A DNA stretch of 64,000 nt. It comes from Mytilus edulis. Its lineage: Eukaryota > Mollusca > Bivalvia > Mytilida > Mytilidae. Position numbers and translations under genes: made by a program. The DNA lies in contig NC_092350.1 of the NCBI RefSeq assembly GCF_963676685.1, positions 65,155,674-65,219,673 on the forward strand. The letters are read 5' to 3'. The notes under the pieces are model-generated. The model worked only from the letters and a program-made list of their open reading frames with translations, did no database searches and was not told the origin of the DNA. Below are positions 44,520 through 57,437 of the stretch, piece by piece (position 1 is the first letter of the stretch; each line of letters starts with the position of its first letter).

Positions 44520-45600
44520 TTTTCCTTAAAAAAAAATAAAAGGTTTTGTTTGCAGAGAATTTTTTCATCAGGAGTTTGGAATGACAGTGACCGTGTACAA
44601 AGTTCAGATTTGAAAAGACTTTTGTTTCATTTACGTTCAACAGAAATTGATTCGAGAACAAAGACTACCGTTTCCAAGTATGCTTACGGCTTTAAAAGAT
44701 TTTTAGCATGGGCGCAAAACTATCCAGACATATGTTCAATCCTACCGGCAAGTGAATTCTACGTAAGCAGACAGTAAAGCATTATAGTGCAGTTGAAACG
44801 GCTTTCTACAGTATAAAGTTGGCACAAAAGTTAGCAAATTTAGTTGATCTTTGGGAATCTGATTTAGTTCGTAGTGTAGTCGAATCTTCAAAACGAATTT
44901 TGAATAGGCCTGTATAGAAGAAAGAACCCATAGATGCCACTGTTATAAAATCATTGTTTAATAGATTTTGTAATCCCAGGACACTTAGAGATTTGCGATA
45001 ATTATCTATTTGTACGGTTTCATACGCAGGTTTTTTTTTAGATATAGTGAGCTATGTTCAATTAAGGCCAACAATCTGGCTTTCAAACCAGAATATTCAG
45101 AAATTTTTATCTGTAGCAGCAAAACAGACCGGAAAGAAAAAAGCGTTGTTATAGCTAAAACGAATACACCATTTTTTCCTGTAGCAATTTTGTTAGATTA
45201 CATAAAATCAGGTGACATTGTTTTGACTTCTGATATGTAGATTTTCAGATCAATTGTATACGTTAAGATAGATAACGAGTTTGTTTTAAGAAAAAAAATG
45301 CAAAACTATTATATACACGTGCAGGAGAAATTGTCAAAGCTGCACTTTCTTTCATTGGTCTAGATGCTAAATTATTTGGCCTTCATAGTTTCAGATCAGG
45401 CGGTACTTCTGCAGCCGCAAATAATGGAATTTCAGACAGACTCTTTAAAGCGCACGGTCGTTGGAAAACCGAAAACGCAAAAGATCTGTTTACATTGCTG
45501 ACAATCTTGATAAACGTTTGTCTGTTTCTAGAAAACTCGGCATCTGACATGCTTTCTTTGTACACTCGAAGATGGTCACCTGACAGTCTCTATTTAGTGT
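44520..45600 (+). pseudogene. DIRS-like tyrosine recombinase
   Basis: N-terminal helical part (44560-44777, 'KTTVSKYAYGFKRFLAWA'), then the catalytic part: Arg in 'FRYSELCSIK' (45030-45060), HSFRSGGTSAAA (H-x-x-R box, 45388-45423), HGRW (45450-45465) and a likely nucleophile Tyr in 'VYIADNLDKRLSVS', reached only after a frameshift near 45487. Frames are interrupted near 44777, 44918, 45000 and 45240. It would resolve a circular cDNA into the genome. Confidence 0.8.
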
Positions 45601-45650
45601 TTGTTTTATTCATACAGAAATAGTTTCACTGCAAATAATTGAGACATACG

Positions 45651-46309
45651 TATCATTTTTCGTGGTTGGTATTGGAGTGTCGTTAGAAAATAAGGAGTCT
45701 AGAGTATATAAATATTTTTTTTCGGTTGAACATAGTGAATTGAGAAAATAAAACACTTACCGAACTGTTCATATCCCAGCGTTCTATTTGACTAATATTA
45801 ACCTGAGAATTCATCTTGAGATGTTTAAATATTGACAATCTTTTTAAAATATTGCACCTCGTTTTTACTGAAAAAACATTTATTACCTACGTGTTTGATA
45901 TGCAACACAGATAATTAATTTTACTTCCCTTTACTTTCATCTTGCTTAACCCGAAACCACCGTCTCTAATTAACTTCTTTAAAATGAGATGAACGAAAAG
46001 ACGAAATGATTGAATCAAGATATACACTCAACCTTATTAAGGCTGTTCACGATAAGTTGTGCAAATGGCTTTGTTATGTCCGACTGTAGATAGTAGGGTA
46101 TTACAAAAATACATGATGGTCTTGAAGTATAGATTATGTGTACTGATATTGTTTATCATCTCAATAACGTGTTATATAATTCTTCTATTTGTCTTAATGA
46201 ATATTGCTTTTACAGTTTGGTCTGTTTTATCTAATTGACGTGACTCTGTACTTTTACATCCCGTCATAGATTTTGTTTAATTTTTGGTTTTCTTGTCAAT
46301 GTGAAGCCC
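45651..46309. other. No gene recognised
   Basis: AT-rich sequence after the DIRS-like element. Confidence 0.5.
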
Positions 46310-46525
46310 CGCTTTTTTTATTATTTCTCTGCGGCCAGTTTTTATTGGTGGATGAAACCCAGAGAAAACCATAGACCTTTAACTAGGAAAACTGACAATC
46401 CAATTCAATTTAGATTGAAGTCGATTGCACCTGTACGAGCGGTGTTCGGACTCACAACCTCAATGCTGACTGGCTATTGATTACAGTAGTAACAACTTAA
46501 ATTACTCGGAACCTGACCCCCCCCC
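46310..46525 (-). mobile_element. tRNA-derived SINE
   Basis: Reversed copy of the 31446-31720 family: 'CAGTTTTTATTGGTGGATG', 'GTGTTCGGACTCACAACC' (box B), then a C-run at 46517-46528 in place of the head end. Confidence 0.7.
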
Positions 46526-46849
46526 CCCAATCCCGTCATTGTGATATTTTTCTATGATTATGTTTTGTCATCGTGTCTTTCATCTTTACTTGTGGCGTAT
46601 TACTTGACTCTGTACTTATGCATTCCGCCATTGTGTCACTGTGCTATGGTAAAGTTTTGTAATCTCGTCTCTAATTTTTTTAGGTGCTTTGTCTAAATGA
46701 CTTTTGTGCTTCTTAGTTACATATAAGTTTGTTTTCAATTTTTTTAGGATTATAATACAATGTTGACTGCTGTATCCCTATTTATGACAATTCTACCTAT
46801 CATTTCTGTTTTATTTGTTCGCCTATCGTTGTCATTATTATAAAATTTG

Positions 46850-47062
46850 ACGCGACTGTCATACAAGTGAGAGGTTTATCTAGCTATAAAACAAGATTTG
46901 ATCCACCATTTTCTACATCAGAAAATGCTTTTACCAAGTCAGGTATATGACATTTGTTATCCATTCGTTTTATGTGTTTGAGCTTTTGCCATTTGATTAG
47001 TTACTTTACTGTTTTAATTTTTCTCGGAGTGCAGTATTTTTGTGCTTTTACTTTTCGCTACG
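46850..47062 (+). repeat. Dispersed repeat R3
   Basis: 'GCGACTGTCATACAAGTGAG', 'GATCCACCATTTTCTACATC' and 'TTTCTCGGAGTGCAG'. Confidence 0.65.
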
Positions 47063-47504
47063 CAACTGTACAGAATATAAATACTTCAATAGCATTTGAT
47101 ATTTTTTCAATAAAAAGAAAATAAAATAGTCATCAGAAATCTCTGTTTTACAGAAACATTAATACAGACATAACGTGATAGTAAATATCTAAGTTTTACA
47201 GGTTATAGATGACATTGTACAGTTGTATTCATAAGAAAGTCCAGATTGCGTCCTTATATTTTACATGTTTACAACAGATTTTCGAGGCAACGATTCTACC
47301 TTACAAGTTGAATTTATGTGTTTGATATTTCCTAAAAGATTAATGGATGTTTGTGCATAAACGTACCATACCATAGACGTCAATTTTCAAATCATGACTT
47401 TTATATTAATAAACATTATAAGAAAATGTTGACTGTTGTACCCTTATTTGTGAAATTTTTTCCTATCATGTGTGTTTGTTTTGTTCACACATCGTTGTCA
47501 ATAT

Positions 47505-47705
47505 AATGAAATGTGATGCCTCAGTTATAAATGTGAGAGGTTTAGCTAGCTATTAAACCATGTTTTCTACATAAGAAACACAGTCAGGAATATAACAGTT
47601 TTATCCATTCGTTTGATGTGTTTGTGTTTTAATGGTGTCATTTGCGTAAAAACTTTCCGTTTAGAATTTTCCTCGGAGTTCGGTATTTATTTTTTGTACT
47701 TATGT
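47505..47705 (+). repeat. Dispersed repeat R3
   Basis: Same order with internal deletions; 'TTTATCCATTCGTTTGATG' and 'CCTCGGAGTTCGGTATTTA'. Confidence 0.6.
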
Positions 47706-48754
47706 TTGAAACGTTCCACATAATTAATCTCAATTTTATTTCTGTTTTAATACTAAACACAAAAATAAAAACATCTTAAGTTGTGTGTATAGACCCTTCT
47801 ATTACAATTTGTAGATGCTGTAATGAATTTGTACTTACTATTGATCAACACATGCGTAATAATATGTTACTCGCCACTGACGAATACTTACACAAAATTA
47901 ATTAAAACATTTAACTGTTTCAAATTTGCGAATACATGTTGCTTTTTTCTCTATTTGTACTCTCTTTTGTTCTTTGAGTTGAACTAGTTAGCATGAAAGT
48001 GCATTGTATGATATTTTCTATCCTTTAACATTAATGAAAACCGATGATTGCACATGACTTCAATTAAAAGACAAAGAAGATAATACTGTTTGTTGAATAT
48101 TCCCATAGATGACCGTTAGATTATACAGTGTTATATACAACTACCAAAAAGTGTCGTGTTTCAAGATAATCCATATCAATAACGATAATACAATAGGGGT
48201 TAAATGTTAAACTTATTTCAAAAGGATCTGTTTTTTCGCTTGTGATTTAATTTCAACCCTGGTATAAGATCAAAATATGCATAGGAAAGGTGTAGGTATA
48301 AAGAAGATAACAAGAACAGAATAGTACATCGCGTTCTCATATTTCATTTAAAGGTTATCACCGATAATCAATATTCAGTTGAATGAAGTAATTATACAAA
48401 GGCATACCAGCTGAATGATTTTAATTACGTATGATATTTTATCAACGTTTAGTGGTTATTGCGATTTAACTGCCGCCTTTCGAGCGTAAGTGTAATGCAA
48501 TGTGAATTTGTAATGTTGAACTTTTCAATCAAACACTTTTTGACTGTTTTATAATATTGTTGATTATAGGAATTTCTCATGATTAGCTCATTTTTGTTAG
48601 TCAAACAGAATATATACACTGTACCGTGTTTATATATTTTAAATTCTACCATACGAATTTTAAATAAAATCCACACGAAACAAAAATGTCTTGCTCAAAT
48701 AACAACTGAATAACTGGATATATTAATTCTGCACTGGTTTAAATAAAAAAAAAT
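47706..48754. other. No gene recognised
   Basis: AT-rich, no exon or repeat identified. Confidence 0.5.
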
Positions 48755-48970
48755 CTAATAAATAAAGGCAATAGGAGTTCATAAATCGATTGATAAAAAA
48801 CAAATCCTGGTTTCAAACTAAAACACATCAAATATAAGAGAAAAACGACACAACAGAAACACTAGAATGCAACAACACAGAAACAAACTATAATATAACA
48901 GCTGCCTTTTTCTGACTTGGTACAGGACATTTTGACACAAAATGGTGGGTAGAACCTGTTTCTAGAAATT
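48755..48970 (-). repeat. Dispersed repeat R3
   Basis: 'AATAAAGGCAATAGGAGTTC' to 'AAATGGTGGGTAGAACCTG'; reversed orientation. Confidence 0.65.
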
Positions 48971-50325
48971 TATCAAATAACAAAATGAATAAAACAGAAA
49001 ATGCCATGTCGAAAATCAACCGATCTTTGATTAAAACATTTCCGCAAATAGCTAAATTAAAGGATAAAAGAGCAAACAATTTACAATATCAATATCTCAA
49101 AACGGATGGTAAACGTGTCGAAAGAGACGATGGAAAGGATGTGATCACAATCAACAGACAGCACCAAGGTCAATAATTAAAAACGACAAAAGACAAACAA
49201 AAGCATGCAAAATTATTAAAATACATTACACTCAAAACAATATACAATATTATGAGACACCCTACCCTCGTAAATGGGTGTAGCAATCGTAAATGGAGAA
49301 GGAAAATGTCAAAAAGCTTGTACATAATGGAGAATTATACTTGCATACAAAACGATAAAATTGTAAAACAATGCAAAAATACACAAATACAAAAACGAAC
49401 AACTGAATAGTTATTCGTCAACTTGCGCTTCGGACGCAAGAAATACTTAAAGGTGTTGTTTTCAGTATTTTTGTAATCTAACTGGAGTAGTTTGGATACC
49501 TGTAGCGCTGGTTATAGCTTAGAAGTAACATTTTGTTTTAAATGTGTAGCTTCGATCTTCCGTAAGAATCAAACCCGTATACTACAAAACAAACATTTAC
49601 CGACAAATTGACAATATTATGTAAACCGTCAAATTCAGAACTGTTTCAGCAAATATTTAGGAGGATAATCTAAATAAGAACTGCTTATGAAAAAGAAACA
49701 AAAAATGCTGGAACAGAATTAATAGTAAACAGAGAACAAATATTCTTTAGTTTGTTATAATTCCTGCATGTTAGGTGTGCACAAAACTGCTGAAGCATCT
49801 AACATGTCTAATATTGTATATGCAACCCATATATCAACAGTGTTAAGTTTCAATTATGAAAGATTTATCTTGTCTGTTCGAAATATCATGTTTATATCCT
49901 ATTTGCAATATTGTTGTACTGCTGTAAAATAATTCAATCGGTATTCTAACCTATATACTTCATTTCCGTCTTAGAAAAACCTTATCGATTAAATTCTAGA
50001 ATTAAACAGATAAGACAAAATAGACATGACTGGAATTGTTTTCACTCCTTGTGTAACTGACATCCATCCAAACCATGCTATCCCGTGTTGAATACGTTTC
50101 TGAAATTGGTATTGTGCGTTCAGGAAAATGATGGTCGATATTAAATATGAAACAGGTTGTACAATTGCATTTTAATTATTGCTGTTTTTTGGATTATTGA
50201 TGTGTTACACCAGATTAAGCAATATTGTTATCTTAAACTACATGAAGACAATTATTGTATATAAATATTAAAGTGAACACTAATAGTGTATTCGCCAATT
50301 CATAGGTTGTTGTAACAACCAAGGA
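48971..50325. other. No gene recognised
   Basis: Contains an isolated 63-codon + strand frame at 48985-49176, rich in Lys/Asn, without recognised relatives. Nothing else. Confidence 0.4.
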
Positions 50326-50590
50326 AAGAAGATGTGGTATGATTGCCAATGATACAACTCTTCACAAGATGCCAAATGACACAGAAAATAACACCTATAG
50401 GTCACCCTACAACTGCCAACAATGAGCAAAGCCCATACCACAAAAGAAAGCTGTAGAAGGCTCCGAATAAAAACACAGAGTTGACGTGAATGTGACTAGG
50501 TACTGGTACATCCCGAATACAAAAAGATCTGAGAGTTACTGCCAACTGGTTCAAAGCAAATAGCAAAAAATTAAAAAAAAACATGCATCT
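50326..50590 (+). repeat. Dispersed repeat R1, internally deleted
   Basis: Starts 'AAGAAGATGTGGTATGATTG', jumps after 'GAAGGCTCCGAATAAAAAC' to the distal words 'ACATCCCGAATACAAAAAG' and 'ATCTGAGAGTTACTGCC'. Confidence 0.7.
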
Positions 50591-52007
50591 TTTATTTTTT
50601 ATGCAAATTGTGTCAGTATTTTTAATTGTATAATGTGAAATGAACAAGTACAAGAAGTTCATCATTTCAGACATTCTATGCATGTATACGTTCAAGTATT
50701 TCACATCAACTCTTTTATATTACTAAACGTCTTATATGCTGTGTGCGTATTGTTGCGGTTTTTTTCTTCTATATTTACTAGATGTTTTAGGAGAATTGTT
50801 GAAATCTCATACAATTAATACATGATTAACCCCGCGGCATTTATGTGTGTCCTAAGTCAGAAGCATCTGGCCTTTGTTAATAATTTTTTATTTTAGTTTC
50901 TTCTACATGTTACGGAGTTAAATATGACGTCCATTATCAATGAACTATCAAAGTGACGGATATTAAAAATTGCCATACTCGATAATTAGTGACATAACAA
51001 TAATGCCTCAGGCCAAAATGAATAAACGTACAAAAATCTTGAACGAAAGTTAATGATGCAATGAAACACAAAAATGACTAAACGTAAAACTATAACAGGA
51101 CATGAAATTAGACATGCGCATTCTTTACAAGAGGAAGATTGTATTCAATGTCAGTTATGTTTTGTTTCAGTTTCAATGACCTCCTTATTATAAAATACGA
51201 TAAAGATTTCACGCTGATTGTCATGAATACAATTTCATTGTTAGTTTTTTTTTGTATTTATAGATCTCTTGCAATAAATATACATTGTATCTTGGTGTGT
51301 CATTCATCTTTTGTACATGTTATTCACGCATACAATTAAGTTGCATTGGCGAATTGTGTATAGATAGAAATGTTGAAATGTTGGTAAGGTTTGTTATTGC
51401 ATTTATTTGAAATATAATCACTTTTTACTTATCGCACAAATATAAAGAAAACACAATTTGTCTCGATATTTAAATATGAAAGATATATTTGTACTAATAG
51501 TAAAATAATACTAGTGTTTTAGAAGCTGAAACTTAATTATTTCATCAATGTTTTTAAGCTAGATTGGTAACATGATTGTTATTTTGATAAAGTACACGAC
51601 AGATAGGTACATCACATATTTCTGTAATTTTTGTTATACAGCTACATTTCTAACAGTTAATGACGAAATTTCAAGGGGTCGAAACACTTGAAAGATATAA
51701 TAACGTCTTATGTTTTTTTTTTCTTTTATCATTCGGTACTTGGGTTATTGATGTGTACATGTGTTAATATCAAAAATAGGACACGCAAAAAGGGGTTGTT
51801 CAGACATCATAAGCCGTCTTTTTATTAAAAGTTATGTCTGAAACATGTTAAACTGCCCTATGATTATGTTTCTCTGAATGTACATCGTAACTGAATTGAA
51901 GTGATATTAAACGTCAAATACCGTTGGTTTTTTTTGTTAAAATAATTGCAACCACCTACTATAATATACAATGAAGTTGTCAACAGGACGTGTAGAAATA
52001 GTCATAG
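50591..52007. other. No gene recognised
   Basis: AT-rich; a short R1-like fragment with 'TTAACCCCGCGGCATTTATG' lies at 50826-50900. No exon seen. Confidence 0.45.
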
Positions 52008-52190
52008 AAATAGTTTTCTCGTTTGAATTGTTTTACATTGTCTTATCGGGGCCTATTATAGCTGACTATTCGGTATGGGTTTTGCTCATTGTTGAAGGCC
52101 GTACGGTGACCTATAGTTGTTAATGTCTGTGTCATTTTGGTCCTTTGTGGATAGTTGTCTCATTTGCAATCATACCACATCTTTTTTTTT
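52008..52190 (-). repeat. Dispersed repeat R1, 5' part
   Basis: 'AATTGTTTTACATTGTCTTA' to 'ATCATACCACATCTTTTT'. Confidence 0.7.
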
Positions 52191-52659
52191 TATATGATAC
52201 GTCAAAAAGTCAAGATATCAATGTTTTTGCATGGAATATTATTATGATTGATGTTGTCAATTTTTCTAGAATATTTATTTATTCCCTGCTCTGAGCGCTA
52301 CATGTATCTTGAGGAAATGTTAATGCCACCAAGCTTGTAGTGATCATTTTGTGCAAATCTCACAATAACTGAAGCTTAAAATGTTATCATAGTAGCAGAA
52401 AAAATACAGCACTTACTATATTAGAAATTTCAGAAAAGAAAGACATAACGTATGGTGATCAAATTTAGTGAATTAAAAACTATAAGCAAACATTCGCATC
52501 ATTTCAGCTTGGCTTACAATTATGTGCTTCGTCTATATGCATTTGTTATTATCTTTATTGACATGGTTGTTTGTTTTAATATTGATTAATAAAATAAAAG
52601 AATGATATTTGCTGTACCCTTATTTTTGAAATGTTCTGTTTACTTTATTTAAACCTTGT

Positions 52660-52880
52660 TTTCAGTTTTTATGGATTGTTATGCGACTGTCATACAAGCG
52701 AGGGGTTTAGATAGCTTTAAAACCTAATGTAATTCATTATTTTTTACATAAGTAAATGTCAGTAACAAGTGAAGAAGGTTATTGATATCCATGAGTTTGA
52801 TGTGTTAGAACTTTTGATTTTGCTTTTTTATAACAGACTTTTTATTTTTGTAATTAAATTTCTTGTTACATCAAGCTGTA
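52660..52880 (+). repeat. Dispersed repeat R3, diverged
   Basis: 'GTTATGCGACTGTCATACAA', then 'TTGATATCCATGAGTTTGATG'. Confidence 0.5.
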
Positions 52881-52984
52881 CTGCAAAAAAGCAGCAAAAC
52901 GAGGAAATACAAGAAAAATCATTTGTTTTCCCTTAATACATATATATGTATTAAGTTCGTTCATTATAGTTCGTTCTTATGTTG

Positions 52985-53340
52985 TACTGTTATAACACTG
53001 TCCCAGTTAGGGGAGGGTAAGAATCCCGCTAACATGTTTAACCCCGCAACATTATGTATGTATGTGCTTGTCCCAAGTCAGAAGCCTGTAATTCAGTTGT
53101 TGTCGTTTGTTTATGTGTTACTTTTTTTTTTCCGTTCATTTTTGTACATAGATATGGCAGTTAGTTTTCTCGTTTGAATTGTTTACATTGTCTTTTCGGG
53201 GCCTTATATAGCTGACTATGGGCTTTGTTTATTGTTGAAGGCCGTATGATGATCTATAGTTGTTAATTTCTGTGTCATGTTGGTCTCTTGTGGACAGTTA
53301 TCTCATTGGCAATCATACCACATCTTCTTTTTTATATATG
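52985..53340 (-). repeat. Dispersed repeat R1
   Basis: Nearly full reversed copy from 'CCCAGTTAGGGGAGGGTAAG' to 'CATACCACATCTTC'. Confidence 0.75.
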
Positions 53341-54124
53341 TTTATATTACGTTTGGCGTAATTGAACTTTGGTACTTCTGATGCCTTTAATTAATAAATT
53401 CACAAGTGTAAATGCTTACATCGATATATACCATACTTTAAAAAATTCTTGCATTCCTTATTCATATATTGCAGATGAACAAGTTTTAAAAGCTATATAT
53501 ACTTGATGACAACACGTTGAATTTGGAATGAAAATGTGGTCTGTTATATGCCTGGTATGATAATTTCTTGTATGAGATCAACTGAAACTGAAAACAACAG
53601 ACTACTATCAATTGTTTGAAAATATTGATTATTTTGTCAAATGAATTACATAGAAAGATATAAACAAAATAATTCAGTTCAATAATATCAATTTCAAAAT
53701 GTTTGTCAAGGAAAGTTGAAGTTGTGGAAAGTGAACGAACAGTGCTGACTGTCACTTTTTTGCGGGAGCTAAACATTTTACAAATAAACAAAAATAACTG
53801 AATCAAAGGCCTTAAAAACTTTACACATTTAACTTCAAAGAAAGCATAGGTAAAACCTAGATTATGTCTACATGCCATGGCGTTTATTAAGCTCCTTAAG
53901 TTTACAGTTAGGTATACAACCTTGGGTCTCCCATTTTGGGTTTGATATTTCCGTATAAAGATTTATCCACCCGGGCGTTTTTGAGCATAATAAATTAAGA
54001 AAGTTTTATTTACGTATTTACGCGTTACCTTGATGCTATTTTGTTCAATTATTCATTACATTTTTTGAAATATTCAACTTCAAATCAAATGCAATCTTAA
54101 ATATCCGTTTCGCCGATGATGGAG
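53341..54124. other. No gene recognised
   Basis: Nothing supported; a 130-codon - strand frame at 53486-53878 has no family resemblance. Confidence 0.4.
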
Positions 54125-54278
54125 GATATTTTCTTTGTTTAGTTACTACACTCCCATTCCCTTTTCATGAATGTGTCGGATTCTGTGTACTATGGTTTTC
54201 CGTTTGTCTTTTTTATTTGGCCATGGCATTGTTAGTTTATTTCGTTTTTTGAGTTTGAATGTCCCTCTTTTCTAAATA
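54125..54278 (+). mobile_element. 3' tail fragment of endonuclease-less Penelope-like element
   Basis: 'CCATTCCCTTTTCATGAATG' joined to 'TTTGGCCATGGCATTGTTAG' and 'GAATGTCCCTCTTTTCT'; internally deleted. Confidence 0.6.
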
Positions 54279-54519
54279 ACGCAAAATACATATAATTGCA
54301 ACACCAGTAGTTTTCCTTTTTTTTCTAGACTTTGATATTCCATTTACTCATATGTAATTCAATTCCCTCTTTTGTGTTATTATTTCCTTTCGTAAACTGT
54401 TGGGTTCCTTTTGTCCCTATTAGGTTGTATATTTCTGAAATCGTTCTCTCTGTCAGTCTAAGGCTTTTAATTGTGTACGTCAAATATGTGTATCGTCTTC
54501 AAAAGACACGTTATAAATG

Positions 54520-54735
54520 GAAGAGGGACGAAAGATACCAGAGGAACAGTCAAACTCATTACTTGAAAATAAACTGACAATGCCATGGCTAAACATGAAA
54601 AGGACAAACAGACAAACAAAAGTACACATGACACAACATAGAAAACTAAAGAATAAACAACACGAACCCCAGCAAAAACAAGGAGTGATTTCAGGTGCTC
54701 CGGAAGGGTGAGCAGATCCTGCTCAATATGTGGCA
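54520..54735 (-). mobile_element. 3' tail of endonuclease-less Penelope-like element
   Basis: Closely matches 33256-33465: 'GAGGGACGAAAGATACCAG' to 'CAGGTGCTCCGGAAGGGTGA'. 5'-truncated. Confidence 0.75.
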
Positions 54736-55275
54736 TGATAGTCAATAAAATTTGAAGCCAAATCAAGTTCAAAGTCTATAACATTGAAAGCAAACACAAA
54801 ATACAAATAATCTTGTCAAATACTAGTAGGACTTTTGATACTTGTGATTAAAACAACTTTTGGTGTTTTAATATATCAACTTTCGCAGTGCTTTTATATT
54901 CACGGTGGAAAAGGTATTCTCACTAAATTGAAATGTGCTGTTAACATTTTGCCAACGACACTCAGTCGATAAGCGAAAAAAATAAATACAACAAAATTAA
55001 CATGGACATGAAAAACGTTGTCATCTCATGTTATGTTATCTTATGTTCTATATTTCTGTTAAACTCTTCAATAGTAAATGATAAATACTCAAATAAATTG
55101 GCGGATTTGTATGTCACATAATTATTGTAAATATTTTTAAACAACCGTACACAACTTGTAATTAGCAAGCTATAATTCCTTTAATTCATTGAATGATTTC
55201 TTTATTTCTGATACTTTAATAGCTGCTTATGTATACAAACTAAAACATTGCCAAGGAATGAAAGTCTACTTACAG

Positions 55276-55459
55276 ATAGCGTTCCATTTACCATCGTTCG
55301 TAGCCTTCCGGAATAAATGTCCTTGTCCATCAGAGAGAAATTTTAGAGCAACAGCATTGTGTAATACATCTTTAGCATTGAATTATTCGTGTCTGTTTGA
55401 CGAAAATAGAGGATTCAATGTAGAATCATGCATAACAAAGACAGATTTCGCCCCGCCAG
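55276..55459 (+). CDS. Gene 2 exon, Cys-rich ectodomain part 1
   Basis: 61 codons plus one base. Acceptor ctacttacag, donor gtatgg. Contains CPCPSERNFRATALC and further Cys residues. The frame is also open upstream to an ATG at 55258 (MKVYLQIAF...), so this could instead be a first exon with a weak signal peptide. Phase 1 at the 3' end matches the next exon. I recall similar Cys-rich ectodomains in uncharacterised mollusc membrane proteins, but cannot confirm the family here. Confidence 0.7.
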
Positions 55460-55625
55460 GTATGGTGTATGTGTTTTTGTCTGAAATATGTACTCTCATT
55501 CGATATCTTTCAGTAACAACTAGCAATATAAATGACATAAATAAAAGCGTTACAGTGCCATTTTTGTGTTTCAAAAAACTGTTATTCCACTTCTGCCTAT
55601 TCAGAATGCTTTCGAAACTCTGTAA

Positions 55626-56015
55626 AAGAGGGGCGAAGTATACCAGATAGGCAGTCAAATGCATGGATCGAAAACAAACTCACAATGTCAATACAAAAAA
55701 GTCAAAAGACTAACAGACAAATGAAAAACACAACATAGAAAACTAAAGATTAAGCAACACGAACCACACAAAACATTGGGGTGATCTCAGGTGCTCCAAA
55801 AGGGTAAGCAGATCCTGCTCCAGATGTGGCACCCGTAGTTTGCTTATGCTATGACAAGCCCGGTTAATAGTATATTTCAGAAGGTCACATAATAGTTACG
55901 ACATAAGGAGCAAATCCGATATCTTCTGTGAAACGGATATCCCATAACGTGCAACCAACTCGTGATGTCGTCAATAAAATTGACAAAGAGATGATTTCAA
56001 CTTCACTATTTGAAA
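55626..56015 (-). mobile_element. 3' tail of endonuclease-less Penelope-like element
   Basis: 'AGAGGGGCGAAGTATACCAG', 'CACCCGTAG' and 'ACCAACTCGTGATG' align in order with 33256-33620. Lies in the first observed intron of gene 2. Confidence 0.75.
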
Positions 56016-56797
56016 CTCCTGATAACTTGATATACAAATTGTATTCAAATATGAGAATGTATAAGACAATAAAGGATAACCAAATCAATGGCGGATTAAA
56101 TGATCTCTATCTTTTATTGAAAACTTACCATACATACATGACTATTGCATTTGTTCCTAGTACTATTTTCAACTAAAATATGTCTTAAGACTATCAAAGA
56201 ACCTGTCATTTGCGGCTTGAAATTATAAAACAAATGTATTTAATCACGTAAAGAATCCGATATTGCTGTATATCGATTCCCTCAAATGTAATCAGATATT
56301 GACCAGTTGAAAGACATTATACAAGATATGTTGCAATTGCGAGAATGTTCATGCCACCGAACAACTTCCGAACAACAGAGGAACTTGCTTTCATTGTTAC
56401 AATGTATCTGATAAAGCAGAATTTATCAATTTACCATCATGTTTCCACGATTAATTTCCGATTTGTCAAAATCAACTGATTTTTTCCGAATGTTACGGCA
56501 CCTACCTTTTTGTCAAAAGTGTTTTGTCGAACTTGAGATCATTCGTGATCAGTATGAATATGCTACGAACATTCACGACTGCGTTGAGCCTATATCATAA
56601 TTTTACCAAAAATTAAGAATATAAGTACTACATGTAGTTGTTATCTGATTTTGTTTTACTTTTCATGACAAAGGTGTTAATGCTATTTTAAAAATGTCTA
56701 TAAAAGTGGAAATTAAATATTATATAAATGTCTAAGAATATAACTTAAACACACTAATTAATACATTAAAAAGTTCTATTAGATGTTAAATAGAAAT
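56016..56797. other. Gene 2 intron sequence
   Basis: AT-rich, no other feature seen. Confidence 0.5.
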
Positions 56798-56836
56798 ACG
56801 CAATATTTCGCTAAACAAATTAGCTTCATCAGGCGT
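56798..56836 (-). ncRNA. Minimal hammerhead ribozyme, Penelope-like type
   Basis: On the - strand: ACGC, CTGATGA, stem II GCTAA-loop-TTAGC, GAA-AUAU (two-pair stem III without loop), cleavage after U, then GCGT. GCGT pairs perfectly with ACGC as a 4-bp stem I. All catalytic-core bases are present. The GAAATATT string is shared with 4161-4168. No RT coding sequence is nearby, so this looks like a solo terminal repeat. Confidence 0.65.
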
Positions 56837-56839
56837 GTG

Positions 56840-57437
56840 CATCTCTCAAGGTGAAATCGGATGCATGACAAAAAATATTTTTGTAGCTAAATCTATACAA
56901 GAGTTGAGGGAAAGTGTAACATATTGAATGATGTTGCATAAAATATGTTTGTAGCTACAACTACATGAACTTGGAATAAAAGTTTAACACATTTATAGAT
57001 GTTCGATTAATTGTATGAATTTCTATTAATTAATTTGAATGATTTCAAGATAATTATGGTTTTGATTTGTTTTTAAATCTTTTTTCGTCTCTCTCATTGA
57101 GTCCATCAGGTTCAAGAGTTCGTAACTGGTGCATCCAAAATCTCACACTTTTTTGTCTTCCTTGTGTATCCCAATATATATAATAGATCACACAAGTGTA
57201 AGGCACTGCCAACTGAGCAAATGCATATTGATGTGATCATATCATTCTAACTGATAAGTCAATAATCAGCTGTGTTCACCCGCAGCTAAAATCGAGAATT
57301 CCATGTATAGCTCCCATACTGCTTTTCTGGTTGAACCATAGTTAAAATGGTAACTTCACGTCACAGAAATAACAAATTGAATGTATTTCTTTCTTGATAA
57401 TCGTTTAAAAATCTCATTAAAGTTTATATTTTTTCAG
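56840..57437. other. Gene 2 intron sequence
   Basis: Nothing recognised. Confidence 0.5.

Larger units (their letters stand above)
42100..45650 (+). mobile_element. DIRS-like retrotransposon, decayed
   Basis: Order of pieces: gag-like ORF, RT, RNase H, a linker region, tyrosine recombinase. This layout, with a recombinase in place of an integrase or endonuclease, defines the DIRS group. Several stops and frameshifts interrupt each piece. Terminal repeats were not found by eye, so the ends are approximate. Confidence 0.8.

Noticed and set aside
53486-53878. 130-codon - strand frame
   Set aside because: No motif, splice context or neighbour support.
54467-54772. 101-codon - strand frame
   Set aside because: It is the untranslated tail of the endonuclease-less RT element read in one frame.
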